A stretch of 64,000 nt of DNA from a bacterium (GCA_905221145.1 CAJNCA010000008.1:6216-70215); one strand, 5' to 3'. Numbered from the stretch's first letter, positions 10,901-19,001 are shown. Numbers and translations: made by a program. Notes: generated from the sequence alone by a model not told the origin.

Positions 10901-13900
10901 AACAGATGCTGCGAATAAATGGAATGCTGATAAAGTTCTTGAAGTAGCAAAACCAACAGCAACTGACTTAGAAGATGATCGTGATAGTGATGATACTACT
11001 AAACCAACAATTGCTGTAAGTAATGATGGCGGATTAGATACAACTACAGTTGGAGATTACACTGTAAAAGTACAATCAACAGACAGTGAAGGTAAAAAAT
11101 CTACAGAAGCAGATGTAACGGTTCATGTATTAGATTTAATCAAAGTGGACCCAACAGTAACAACTGATCCAACAAATCCAAGTACAACAGCACCAGTATC
11201 TCCAAAAACAGCTGAGACACCTGTAAAAGATGGAGATGAAAATCTTGGTAAATATCCAGCTGGATTAACACGTGAAGACTTAGTAAAAGAAGTAACACGT
11301 ACAATTAAGTATCTAAAAGAAGAAGATGCAAACAAAGATGATGCAACTCCTTTGTATGAAGATAAAGTGCAAAAAGTCACTTACAAACGAACAGCAACTG
11401 TTAACCCACAAACAGGAGATGTAACTTACTCTGATTGGGAAGTTTACAATGAAGCTGATAAATTAGTAGATGCAACAGTTGACGGAACAAAAGGTAAATT
11501 CAATGCGGTAGATTCACCAGTAGTAGAAAATTACCTACTAGTAAATGCGACAGATAAAACAGTAGCTGAAAAAGAAGCTCCTGTTCCTGGGGAAAATGGT
11601 ACAGTTACTCCAGAAGTAACTAAAGTTCTCTATAAAGAAATTGGTTCATTTACTCTAACTTATCCAGAAGGTAAGAAACCAACAAATGCACCAGAGAAAA
11701 TTAACTATCCAAATGATAAGAAAGATCCATCTATTCCTGGTGAATTTAGTACTGTAACAATTCCTCATGTTGATGGATTTGTTCCAAGTTATAATGGTAC
11801 CCCATTAACTCCAGTGGATCCAAAAGATCCGTCTAAAGGATACAAAGTACCAGAAAACTTCAAACCAGATGATAATTTTGGAAAATCACCAATTGAATAT
11901 GTTCAAAGTGACCAAAAAGCAACTGTTAAATTTGTTTCAGTGGATGCTAAAGGAAGTGAAACTCCATTAGATACTAAATTTGATCTTGAACTTACCGGTA
12001 AATCTGGAGAAACAATTCCAGAAAATGATGTAGAAGCACGTCTTGCTGTACTGAAAACAATGGGTTACACGGTTAAAGAAAATCCATTTGATCAAGATCC
12101 TACATTTGATACAACTACAGATACAGATACAGAAATCAGCCAAAACTTTGTTGTTAAATTAACTCCAAAAGTTTCAACACCAGGCACTATCTATGTAGTA
12201 GATGGAGATAAACCAGAAGTTGATAAAGTAAAAGATGCTGTTACAACAGAAGGTAATGAAAAAACTGTAGATGAAACTAAACTTCCTGATACAAAAGATA
12301 AAGCTGGTCAAGAGGTTAAAGTTCCTGTAGAAGTAACTTATGGTACAGGTGATAATACTCGTAAAGAAACTGTAGAAGTAACTGCTAAAGTAGTTAAAGG
12401 AAATCCACAAATTATTCCTGTTGATCAAGGTCAACCACTTGCAGAAAACAGCATTAACAAAGGTGATTATCCAGAAGGTGCTACATTCGAATACAAAAAA
12501 GTTGACGGAAAAGATCCTGTTGATATTTCAGAAGTTGGAGATTATCCAGTAAATGTAATCGTTAAGGACAAAGATGGAAATAAATTAGTAGAAGTACCAA
12601 CAACAGTACGTGTAGTTGGAGCTTATAGACAGTATGTGCCTGTTGATACAAAACCTGAGACAATCTTGGCTAAAGAAAGTATTGATCCAGAAGACTTCCC
12701 AGAAGGAACAACATTTGAGTACAAGGATAAAGATAACAACCCAGTAGATACAAAAACAACAGGAGATAAAGATGTTGTTGTTGTAGCAAAACTTAATGGT
12801 GAACCAATTGCAGAAATTCCAGCAAAAGTTACTGTAGTAGGGCCTAAGACTCAATATGTAGTAGCAAATCCTAAGAATACACAACCAACACCAGCAGACA
12901 GCCTTGTAGATAAAGAGAAATATAGCTTCCCTGATAATGCTACTTTCGAATACAAAGAGAAAGTAGATACAACAACACCAGGAGTAAAAGATGTTACAGT
13001 TCTTGTTAAAACTAAAGTTGAAGAAGAGCCTGGCAAGGAAGTAGAAGAAACAATCGTAGAAGTACCTGCGAAAGTTAAAGTTGTTCAAGGTAATCCACAA
13101 ATTATCCCTGTAGATCAAGGTCAACCTTTAGCAGAGAACAGCATTAACAAAGGTGATTATCCAGAAGATGCTACATTCGAATACGAAAAAGTAAATGGAG
13201 AAGATCCGGTTAAAATTTCTGAACCAGGTGATTATCCAGTAAACGTGATCGTTAAGGACAAAGATGGAAATAAATTAGTAGAAGTACCAACAACAGTACG
13301 TGTAGTTGGAGCTTATAGACAGTATGTGCCTGTTGATACAAAACCTGAGACAATCTTGGCTAAAGAAAATATTGATCCAGAAGATTTCCCAGAAGGAACA
13401 ACATTTGACTATAAAACGCCAGTTAACACATCAACACCAGGAGATAAAGATGTTGTAGTTGTTGCTAAACTGAAAAATGGTGAAACAATTGCAGAAATTC
13501 CAGCAAAAGTTACAGTTGTAGGACCTAAGACTCAATATGTAGTAGCAAATCCTGATAATACACAACCAACAGCAGCTGATAGCCTTGTAGATAAAGAGAA
13601 ATATAGCTTCCCTGATAAGGCTACTTTCGAATACAAAGAGAAAGTAGATACAACAACACCAGGTGAAAAAGATGTTACAGTTCTTGTTAAAACTAAAGTT
13701 GAAGAAGAGACTGGCAAGGAAGTAGAAGAAACAATCGTAGAAGTACCTGCGAAAGTTAAAGTGGTACAAGGATACCCACAAATTATCCCTGTTGATCAAG
13801 GTCAACCATTACCTGAAAACAGTGTTAATACTGAAGATTATCCAAAAGGTGCTACATTCGAATACGAAAAAGTTGATGGAAAAGATCCAGTTAACATTTC

Positions 13901-15239
13901 AGAAGCAGGAGATTATCCAGTAAATGTAATCGTTAAGGACAAAGATGGTAATGAATTAGTTAAAGTACCAACAACAGTACGTGTGGTTGATGCTTATAGA
14001 CAATATGTACCAGTAAATACAGACCCAACTAAAGTTGTACCAGCAGAAAATATTGTCCCAACTGACTTCCCAGAAGGAACAACATTTGAATATAAAACTC
14101 CAGTAAATACAAATACACCAGGAGATAAAGATGTTGTAGTTGTTGCTAAACTGAAAAATGGTGAAACAATTGCAGAAATTCCAGCAAAAGTTACTGTAGT
14201 AGGGCCTAAGACTCAATATGTAGTAGCAAATCCTAAGAATACACAACCAGACGTTTCTAAATCTGTAGACCCATCAGTCTTCCCTGAAGAAGCAAAAGCA
14301 AAAGTTGGGTACAAAGAAGATGTTGACACTAAAACACCAGGAATTAAAGATGTAACTGTTGTTGTTAAAGATAAAGATGGAGATTCAATCGTAGAAGTAC
14401 CAGCGAAAGTTATCGTTGTTCAAGGTAAAGAGCAAGAAGTTACAGTGAATCCAGATAAAGCTCCAGATGCAAAAGATAACATTAATCCTAAAGACTTCCC
14501 AGAAGAGGCAACATTTACATTCAAAGAACAACCTGATACAAAAACACCAGGTAAGAAGAATGTAATTGTAGTTGTTAGGGATAAAGATGGTAATCTATTA
14601 GTTGAAGTTCCAGCAGTTGTAAATGTGGTAGAACGTAAAGAAGAGCCACAAACACCAAAAGAAAGTGTTACAGTAACACCAATCGTAGTTGAAGTAGGAA
14701 CGCCAATCACTACAGAAGATGTGAAAGGTCATGTTAAATTACCAAAAGATGCTGAAATCATCGAAGTTGACGAAATCCCTACAACTGAAACACCAGGAGT
14801 GAAACCAAGTGTTAAAGTGAAGGTGAAACTACCAACAGGAGAAATCGTAGTGGTAGAAGTCCCAGTAACGGTAATTCCTAAACGCATTCCAGAAACTAAT
14901 CCATACAATGGAGATGGATACAACGGTGGTGGAAATGGTGGTAGCAACTACCGACCAACACCACAACCTGCTGGACCAACTACTCCTGAGCAACCTGCAA
15001 CTCCTGCAGAACTAGGACAACCAGCAACACCAAATCAAACTCAACCAGCGGCGCCGGCTCAAGCAGATGCAACAGTAGAAACTGACACAGTTGCCAAACC
15101 AGTAACACCTAAATATGTTGATGGTCAAAAAGAATTGCCTAACACAGGTACAGAAGCTAACGCTAGCCTTGCAGCGCTTGGACTTCTTGGAGCCCTAAGT
15201 GGATTTGGACTTCTTTCTCGCAAGAAAAAAGAAGATTAA
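7902..15239 (+). CDS. Giant YSIRK/LPxTG cell-wall surface protein with Rib-like repeats (second tandem copy)
   Basis: A 2445-residue paralogue of the preceding gene. The signal peptide, the helical segment, the junction SRNGQAIPGQGESGFR, the Rib-like array and the C-terminal wall anchor are almost the same. The region of about residues 225-1500 is strongly diverged. It has its own version of the NGVFES / DYYLELGSKG domain (about 330-830) and extra segments not seen in the first copy, including one near residues 1337-1417 (VKFVSVDAKGSETPLD then LKTMGYTV) that resembles MucBP-type mucin-binding modules. Ten Rib-like modules occupy about 1500-2246. LPNTG is at 2412-2416. AGGAGA before ATG 7902 fixes the start rather than TTG 7881. 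Function as an adhesin is inferred; the ligand is unknown. Confidence 0.9.
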   Translation: MYSRMEKNHGQKVQRFSIRKYSFGAASVAVAAYMMFGGAATVQADAQVTPKTASDSQTAPDVSNQADTTKPQASTETATPTVEAPTVEQPVTPVAETSTPAVTQPTEPAETLKAEEAPATKADTSKLEAAIARMEAALGKAGLTEKTASAIEAAKAELTKAQALLSNDKATQSEVDYSTSSLKNRAFVLESMPKASTDKKENKNQDSRNGQAIPGQGESGFRDAAAATGYKNDINTVNTELKAAIDKVKVEITKEEALGEGKTNKEKLDMLRAIVAKAEEEKTKATTAAGKSDATEQELQAALTEAKQEKDRLNYYLNNAENWGAPINNNRAGYGNNPANGVFESMSNGFGEVDFSGSAVESKSKTIEDQVNNLQGETHYGKVTYNWKTKKITAAEAETGALNGWKIGGTKDYVNAVKPEAPTDYTVAGDRTEAPKPAKAYDDNGKYDASTTTQNQPTADGKFIGGTITLDGMKNDARGNVKDRDYYLELGSKGVTLSKEYDVNPNSELFFNMVYNGGYGKAALSSRGEEVSVEITDAYTGKKIASIPMRDGSTPTEATGRPASSNSGTPSDSWNNIARIYHVPEGTSKVKVTIKANDDGDFKDVQDGFIIGGVGLATGPGMQLTTNVTSEGKSGEYGYTKDKLYKRSQDGKLNLELKNVGGVENTFPYGGTFNIKVQVPKGVKLGTVDTTNYKKLDLSKANGESIWTDQGYLTNVRYDEATNTLSMDVNAVQYGKNNLKATGETSRKFSIPFTTEDDYVGDATFKVTGTGGMGTQDAEGNRIHPWLWTGDKGPYAHDGNYKANGLRWSDDPDYYYNRTIYIDARTPKSATVEEVHTDSVVGDSDAKNQEKYLLVNTGDAPGSLTPSDDEIKANLKRVADNNGVTLSDEESAKRIAEIKKALEIENEIGKKIKITLPNNDIIELEKKDDGWYQGDTKVETTPEGKLKVSLKDVSLHTHEGNEKIAVTSVSPVGNVSEPSYANIVNEAPKVEAKKDIYVYKTDAANKWNADKVLEVAKPTATDLEDDRDSDDTTKPTIAVSNDGGLDTTTVGDYTVKVQSTDSEGKKSTEADVTVHVLDLIKVDPTVTTDPTNPSTTAPVSPKTAETPVKDGDENLGKYPAGLTREDLVKEVTRTIKYLKEEDANKDDATPLYEDKVQKVTYKRTATVNPQTGDVTYSDWEVYNEADKLVDATVDGTKGKFNAVDSPVVENYLLVNATDKTVAEKEAPVPGENGTVTPEVTKVLYKEIGSFTLTYPEGKKPTNAPEKINYPNDKKDPSIPGEFSTVTIPHVDGFVPSYNGTPLTPVDPKDPSKGYKVPENFKPDDNFGKSPIEYVQSDQKATVKFVSVDAKGSETPLDTKFDLELTGKSGETIPENDVEARLAVLKTMGYTVKENPFDQDPTFDTTTDTDTEISQNFVVKLTPKVSTPGTIYVVDGDKPEVDKVKDAVTTEGNEKTVDETKLPDTKDKAGQEVKVPVEVTYGTGDNTRKETVEVTAKVVKGNPQIIPVDQGQPLAENSINKGDYPEGATFEYKKVDGKDPVDISEVGDYPVNVIVKDKDGNKLVEVPTTVRVVGAYRQYVPVDTKPETILAKESIDPEDFPEGTTFEYKDKDNNPVDTKTTGDKDVVVVAKLNGEPIAEIPAKVTVVGPKTQYVVANPKNTQPTPADSLVDKEKYSFPDNATFEYKEKVDTTTPGVKDVTVLVKTKVEEEPGKEVEETIVEVPAKVKVVQGNPQIIPVDQGQPLAENSINKGDYPEDATFEYEKVNGEDPVKISEPGDYPVNVIVKDKDGNKLVEVPTTVRVVGAYRQYVPVDTKPETILAKENIDPEDFPEGTTFDYKTPVNTSTPGDKDVVVVAKLKNGETIAEIPAKVTVVGPKTQYVVANPDNTQPTAADSLVDKEKYSFPDKATFEYKEKVDTTTPGEKDVTVLVKTKVEEETGKEVEETIVEVPAKVKVVQGYPQIIPVDQGQPLPENSVNTEDYPKGATFEYEKVDGKDPVNISEAGDYPVNVIVKDKDGNELVKVPTTVRVVDAYRQYVPVNTDPTKVVPAENIVPTDFPEGTTFEYKTPVNTNTPGDKDVVVVAKLKNGETIAEIPAKVTVVGPKTQYVVANPKNTQPDVSKSVDPSVFPEEAKAKVGYKEDVDTKTPGIKDVTVVVKDKDGDSIVEVPAKVIVVQGKEQEVTVNPDKAPDAKDNINPKDFPEEATFTFKEQPDTKTPGKKNVIVVVRDKDGNLLVEVPAVVNVVERKEEPQTPKESVTVTPIVVEVGTPITTEDVKGHVKLPKDAEIIEVDEIPTTETPGVKPSVKVKVKLPTGEIVVVEVPVTVIPKRIPETNPYNGDGYNGGGNGGSNYRPTPQPAGPTTPEQPATPAELGQPATPNQTQPAAPAQADATVETDTVAKPVTPKYVDGQKELPNTGTEANASLAALGLLGALSGFGLLSRKKKED
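12399..14640 (+). repeat. Rib-like module array, pattern (A-B-C)x2-A-B-C'-D
   Basis: Ten modules of the same types as in the first adhesin are present. Module A begins near 12402, 13092 and 13773; B near 12621, 13311 and 13991; C or C' near 12841, 13521 and 14200; D near 14421. The super-repeat period is about 690 then 681 bp. One whole A-B-C unit more than in the upstream gene explains part of the length difference. Confidence 0.85.
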
Positions 15240-15256
15240 AAACTCATAGTTTTTGA

Positions 15257-15283
15257 GAAGATGATTCGTCATCTTCTTTTTTT
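15257..15283 (+). terminator. Terminator of the second adhesin gene
   Basis: The same GAAGATGA / TTCG / TCATCTTC hairpin and T-run as at 7585-7611, here at 15257-15264 and 15269-15276 with T from 15277. It marks the right end of the duplicated unit. Confidence 0.93.
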
Positions 15284-15299
15284 ATTTTAGTGTTTTTAC

Positions 15300-15402
15300 T
15301 TGCGTAAAAAAATTTTTTCTAGTATAATAGTTTATTGTGAGCGAACCTCACTTACCCCTTGCAAAGTCTTGGGGTCATTAGACCAAAAGGAGGAACATAT
15401 CA
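15300..15402 (+). promoter_or_regulatory. rpsF operon promoter and possible S6:S18 autoregulatory leader
   Basis: TTGCGT (15300-15305), a 17-bp spacer and TATAAT (15323-15328) form a good promoter. The leader of about 68 nt contains an ACCCC...GGGGT stem (about 15354-15375) before the AAGGAGG ribosome site (15388-15394). Many bacterial rpsF operons carry an S6:S18-binding RNA structure here. The position fits, but the conserved core was not verified. Confidence 0.55.
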
Positions 15403-15693
15403 ATGGCTAAATACGAAATTCTTTATATCATTCGTCCAAACATTGAAGAAGAAGCTAAAAACGCTTTGGTAGCACGTTTTGACTCTATTTTGACTGACAA
15501 CGGTGCAACTGTTGTTGAATCAAAATCTTGGGAAAAACGTCGTCTTGCATACGAAATCAAAGATTTCCGTGAAGGACTTTACCACATCGTTAACGTTGAA
15601 GCAAACGATGACGTAGCTCTTAAAGAGTTTGACCGTCTTTCAAAAATCAACGCTGACATTCTTCGTCACATGATCGTCAAAACTGACGCTTAA
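15403..15693 (+). CDS. rpsF: 30S ribosomal protein S6
   Basis: A 96-residue small-subunit protein beginning [13 protein letters not shown], with the signature [10 protein letters not shown] in the middle; length is normal for Firmicutes. S6 binds 16S rRNA in the platform together with S18. It is the first gene of the classic rpsF-ssb-rpsR operon, 11 bp before ssb. Expression starts from the promoter at 15300-15328 and may be autoregulated through the leader RNA. Confidence 0.98.
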   Translation: MAKYEILYIIRPNIEEEAKNALVARFDSILTDNGATVVESKSWEKRRLAYEIKDFREGLYHIVNVEANDDVALKEFDRLSKINADILRHMIVKTDA

Positions 15694-15704
15694 GAAGGTA
15701 AACT

Positions 15705-16175
15705 ATGATTAACAATGTTGTACTTGTAGGGCGTATGACACGTGACGCTGAGTTGCGTTATACCCCATCAAATGTAGCAGTTGCGACTTTTACTCTTGCA
15801 GTAAACCGTACATTTAAGAGTCAAAATGGCGAACGTGAGGCTGATTTTATCAATGTCGTTATGTGGCGCCAACAGGCTGAAAATCTTGCTAACTGGGCTA
15901 AAAAAGGCTCACTTATCGGGGTGACAGGTCGTATCCAGACTCGTAGTTACGATAACCAGCAAGGACAACGTGTCTACGTGACAGAGGTCGTGGCTGAGAA
16001 TTTCCAAATGTTGGAAAGCCGTAGCGTGCGTGAAGGTCATACAGGTGGAGCTTACTCTGCACCAACTGCAAACTATTCAGCACCTACAAATTCAGTACCA
16101 GACTTTTCACGTGATGAAAATCCATTTGGAGCAACAAATCCATTGGATATTTCAGATGATGATTTACCATTCTAA
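15705..16175 (+). CDS. ssb: Single-stranded DNA-binding protein (SsbA type)
   Basis: A 156-residue SSB. The N-terminal OB fold (about 1-105) begins [22 protein letters not shown] and contains [18 protein letters not shown] flexible linker leads to the acidic C-terminal tip DISDDDLPF, which recruits DNA repair and replication proteins. The tip and length mark the essential housekeeping SSB rather than the shorter competence-induced SsbB. It lies between rpsF and rpsR, as in most Firmicutes. No competence (cin) box was noticed upstream. Confidence 0.97.
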   Translation: MINNVVLVGRMTRDAELRYTPSNVAVATFTLAVNRTFKSQNGEREADFINVVMWRQQAENLANWAKKGSLIGVTGRIQTRSYDNQQGQRVYVTEVVAENFQMLESRSVREGHTGGAYSAPTANYSAPTNSVPDFSRDENPFGATNPLDISDDDLPF

Positions 16176-16206
16176 TGGACAACTAAAATTATAAAGGAGA
16201 AAAAAC

Positions 16207-16446
16207 ATGGCTCAACAACGTCGTGGCGGATTCAAACGCCGTAAAAAAGTTGATTACATCGCAGCAAACAAAATTGAATATGTTGATTACAAAGATACTG
16301 AGCTTCTTAGCCGTTTCGTTTCAGAACGTGGGAAAATCCTTCCACGTCGTGTAACAGGAACTTCAGCTAAAAACCAACGTAAAGTAACAACAGCTATCAA
16401 ACGCGCTCGCGTAATGGCTTTGATGCCTTTCGTAAACGAAGATTAA
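16207..16446 (+). CDS. rpsR: 30S ribosomal protein S18
   Basis: A 79-residue basic protein beginning [18 protein letters not shown], with the S18 core [25 protein letters not shown]. It pairs with S6 on the 30S platform. AAAGGAG lies just ahead of ATG 16207. It is the last gene of the operon and is followed at once by a strong terminator. Confidence 0.98.
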   Translation: MAQQRRGGFKRRKKVDYIAANKIEYVDYKDTELLSRFVSERGKILPRRVTGTSAKNQRKVTTAIKRARVMALMPFVNED

Positions 16447-16450
16447 AGAA

Positions 16451-16473
16451 AAGACCCCGACGGGTCTTTTTTT
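16451..16473 (+). terminator. Terminator of the rpsF-ssb-rpsR operon
   Basis: A 7-bp stem (AAGACCC 16451-16457, GGGTCTT 16462-16468) with a CGAC loop is followed by a T-run to 16473. Confidence 0.93.
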
Positions 16474-16545
16474 CACGAGCCTTAAAATGAGAGAGCGAGT
16501 TTGGTTCGGGTGGACCTCTTTTTCAGATTCATTTGTGTCTTTTTT

Positions 16546-16579
16546 CACGAGATAGTTTTTTTCACGAGATAGTTTTTTT
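16546..16579. repeat. Two perfect 17-bp tandem repeats after rpsR
   Basis: The unit CACGAGATAGTTTTTTT occurs twice in a row (16546-16562 and 16563-16579). A partial copy of its junction (T-run then CACGAG) sits right after the rpsR terminator at about 16467-16479. The next promoter starts just downstream. Confidence 0.8.
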
Positions 16580-16634
16580 CTGACCTTGGCGTGCTATAAT
16601 GGTAATAGAAAGAGTAAAGGTGGGTAAGTTAAAG

Positions 16635-17138
16635 ATGAATTGTACGATTAGAAATATGATTAAGTCTGATATTGAATCCTTATCTCATGGATTTATGAAT
16701 CAAGGTTGGCCTGGTAGAGAGGAAATTTTGGCTAGATATTTTCTGGAACAGGAAAGTGGGGAGAGAGAAGTCTTAGTTGCAGAGATTGATGGTGCTGTAG
16801 CGGGCTACGTTACCATTTTGCCCTCTGCTAAACATGGTCCTTTTGCAGAAGTCTATCCAGAATTATCAGATTTTAATGTGTTTGAGCCTTTTCGAAATCA
16901 AGGGATTGGGAATCAACTGCTAGAAGAAGCAGAAAAACGAGTCAAGTTTGTTTCGAGCAAGGTCACTCTTGGTGTAGGTTTGCACTTAGGCTATGGCCCT
17001 GCCCAGAGATTGTATATCAGACGGGGCTACATTCCAGATGGGACAGGTGTCTGGTATCGAAATCAACCCTTGGAAATGAATGCAACTTGCCAAAATAATG
17101 ATGATTTGGTTCTGTATCTTGTAAAGGAATTCGGATAA
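16635..17138 (+). CDS. GNAT-family N-acetyltransferase
   Basis: A 167-residue protein of the Gcn5-related acetyltransferase fold. The acetyl-CoA pyrophosphate loop is visible as FRNQGIGNQLLEEAE, preceded by a strand with VAGYVTILPS. C-terminal text GPAQRLYIRRGYIPDG fits the family's usual last strands. The substrate cannot be told. The frame is open further upstream to ATG 16599, but that codon overlaps the -10 box TATAAT (16595-16600). ATG 16635, eleven bases after AAAGGTGGG, is therefore taken as the start. It stands alone between the rpsR terminator and the next promoter. Confidence 0.85.
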   Translation: MNCTIRNMIKSDIESLSHGFMNQGWPGREEILARYFLEQESGEREVLVAEIDGAVAGYVTILPSAKHGPFAEVYPELSDFNVFEPFRNQGIGNQLLEEAEKRVKFVSSKVTLGVGLHLGYGPAQRLYIRRGYIPDGTGVWYRNQPLEMNATCQNNDDLVLYLVKEFG

Positions 17139-17180
17139 GAGACAAGGATTTTATTGGGGATGTGGGATTTGCCTACTTTA

Positions 17181-17189
17181 TGGTATAAT
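17181..17189 (+). promoter_or_regulatory. Extended -10 promoter for the HAD-cyclophilin gene
   Basis: TGG followed by TATAAT (17184-17189) forms an extended -10. No convincing -35 is seen at the usual distance. An AAAGAGG ribosome site lies at 17207-17213. Confidence 0.6.
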
Positions 17190-17219
17190 GGAAAGAGTTA
17201 GATTGAAAGAGGTAATGAG

Positions 17220-18620
17220 ATGGTTGCGAAATTAAGATACAAGGCAAAAAAGATTAAGATTGTCTTTTTTGATATTGATGATACCTTGCGAAATTCCAAG
17301 ACTGGTTTTATTCCGTCTTCAATTCCAGCTGTTTTTAAGCAATTACGTGAGAAAGGAATTTTGACAGGTATTGCTTCTGGACGGGGGATTTTTGGTATTG
17401 TACCAGAGGTTCGTGAACTCAAGCCTGACTTTTTTGTGACCTTGAATGGGGCTTACATCGAAGATAAAAAAGGTCAGGTTATTTATCAACATCAGATTGA
17501 GAAGTCAGATGTTGAGGAGTATATTTCTTGGGCCAAGCAAGAAGGAATTGAGTATGGCTTGGTTGGGAGTCATGATGCCAAGTTGTCGACTCGTACAGAT
17601 ATGATTAGTGAGGCTATCAATCCAATTTATCCCGATTTAGATGTAGATCCAGATTTCCATGAAAAAGAAGATATCTATCAGATGTGGACTTTTGAAGATA
17701 AGGGAGATGACTTGAGCTTGCCTGATAGTCTCTCAGACAAACTTCGCATGGTTCGTTGGCATGAGCATTCGTCTGATATTGTGCCGATTTCAGGCTCCAA
17801 AGCGACAGGTGTGGAAAAGGTTGTGGAACACCTAGGCTTGAAACCAGAGAACGTCATGGTCTTTGGAGATGGGCTGAATGACTTGGAACTCTTTGATTAT
17901 GCTGGAATCAGCGTTGCAATGGGAATTTCTCATGATAACATCAAAGAAAAAGCAGATTATATAACAAAAACACTAGAAGAAGATGGCATTTTTGATGCCT
18001 TAGAAGGATTTGGTATGGTAGAAAAAGAATTGCATTTCCCACAAGTAGACATTGAAACAGTAGAAGGTCCTCTTGCGACTATTAAGACCAATCACGGAGA
18101 CTTGCGTATCAAGCTCTTCCCTGAACATGCTCCAAAAACAGTGGCTAACTTTGTTGCTCTTTCAAAAGATGGCTACTATGATGGAGTCATTTTCCACCGT
18201 ATTATCAAGGACTTTATGATTCAAGGTGGAGACCCAACTGGAACTGGTATGGGTGGCGAGTCAATCTACGGCGAATCATTTGAGGATGAATTCTCAGAAG
18301 AACTTTACAATATCCGTGGTGCCCTTTCAATGGCCAATGCTGGTCCAAATACCAACGGTAGCCAGTTCTTTATCGTACAAAATCAACACCTACCTTATTC
18401 TAAGAAAGAAATTGCTCGTGGTGGTTGGCCAGAACCGATTGCAGAAATTTATGCGGAACAAGGTGGAACTCCTCACCTAGACCGCCGTCATACTGTTTTT
18501 GGACAGTTGGTGGATGAAGCATCTTACGCTGTCTTGGATGCTATTGCTGCTGTTGAGACAGGGGCTATGGACAAACCAGTTGAAGATGTTGTGATTGAAA
18601 CTATTGAAATCGAGGACTAA
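17220..18620 (+). CDS. Fusion of Cof-type HAD phosphatase and cyclophilin peptidyl-prolyl isomerase
   Basis: A 466-residue two-domain enzyme. Residues 1-270 are a Cof/HAD-IIB phosphatase: motif I FFDIDDT (nucleophile Asp18, Asp20), a SGRG substrate-specificity segment, and motif IV MVFGDGLNDLELF. Residues about 280-466 are a cyclophilin: LFPEHAPKTVANFVALS, VIFHRIIKDFMIQGGDPTGTG, then ANTNGSQFF-like text. The HAD part would dephosphorylate small phosphorylated metabolites such as FMN or sugar phosphates; the cyclophilin would catalyse proline isomerisation. There is no signal peptide, so it is cytoplasmic. The fusion is known in streptococci. The next gene, cvfD, starts one base after the stop, so they are probably co-transcribed. 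Confidence 0.92.
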   Translation: MVAKLRYKAKKIKIVFFDIDDTLRNSKTGFIPSSIPAVFKQLREKGILTGIASGRGIFGIVPEVRELKPDFFVTLNGAYIEDKKGQVIYQHQIEKSDVEEYISWAKQEGIEYGLVGSHDAKLSTRTDMISEAINPIYPDLDVDPDFHEKEDIYQMWTFEDKGDDLSLPDSLSDKLRMVRWHEHSSDIVPISGSKATGVEKVVEHLGLKPENVMVFGDGLNDLELFDYAGISVAMGISHDNIKEKADYITKTLEEDGIFDALEGFGMVEKELHFPQVDIETVEGPLATIKTNHGDLRIKLFPEHAPKTVANFVALSKDGYYDGVIFHRIIKDFMIQGGDPTGTGMGGESIYGESFEDEFSEELYNIRGALSMANAGPNTNGSQFFIVQNQHLPYSKKEIARGGWPEPIAEIYAEQGGTPHLDRRHTVFGQLVDEASYAVLDAIAAVETGAMDKPVEDVVIETIEIED

Positions 18621-18621
18621 G

Positions 18622-18984
18622 ATGAAAATCGGTGATAAGCTAAAGGGGCGTATTACAGGGATTCAGCCCTATGGTGCCTTTGTTGAGCTAGAGACGGGTG
18701 ATACGGGGCTGATTCACATTTCAGAGATTCGAACAGGATTTATTGAAAATATTCATGAAGCCTTGAAAGTCGATGAAGAGGTTCAGGTTCAGGTAGTGGA
18801 TTTAGATGAATTTACAGGAAAAGCCAGTCTTTCTATCCGCACTTTGGAGGAAGAAAAGCACCAGTTTCCTAGACGGAGACGCTTTTCAAGCGACCGCTTT
18901 AACTACGGATTTGCGCCTCTCAAAAGAATGATGCCAATTTGGACCAAGGAAGCCCTTCAACATTTGAAGAAGCAGAAGAATTAG
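18622..18984 (+). CDS. cvfD: S1-domain RNA-binding regulator CvfD
   Basis: A 120-residue protein with one S1 RNA-binding domain over the first 75 residues (GDKLKGRITGIQPYGAFVEL, then GLIHISEI), followed by an Arg-rich segment (FPRRRRF) and a short basic tail. Orthologues include B. subtilis YugI (general stress protein 13) and the pneumococcal CvfD, a post-transcriptional regulator affecting stress tolerance and virulence. The start ATG 18622 is chosen because GAGG lies just before it within the end of the previous gene, and because the family begins at MKIGDKL. It is nearly contiguous with the HAD-cyclophilin gene. Confidence 0.85.
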   Translation: MKIGDKLKGRITGIQPYGAFVELETGDTGLIHISEIRTGFIENIHEALKVDEEVQVQVVDLDEFTGKASLSIRTLEEEKHQFPRRRRFSSDRFNYGFAPLKRMMPIWTKEALQHLKKQKN

Positions 18985-19001
18985 TTAGAAATCTATATTC
19001 T

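Noticed and set aside
15705..16175. Competence-induced ssbB
   Set aside because: The protein has full length and the DDDLPF tip, lies in the rpsF-ssb-rpsR operon, and no competence box was found.
16599..16634. Upstream ATG as start of the acetyltransferase gene
   Set aside because: ATG 16599 overlaps the -10 box TATAAT (16595-16600) and lies before the expected start of transcription.
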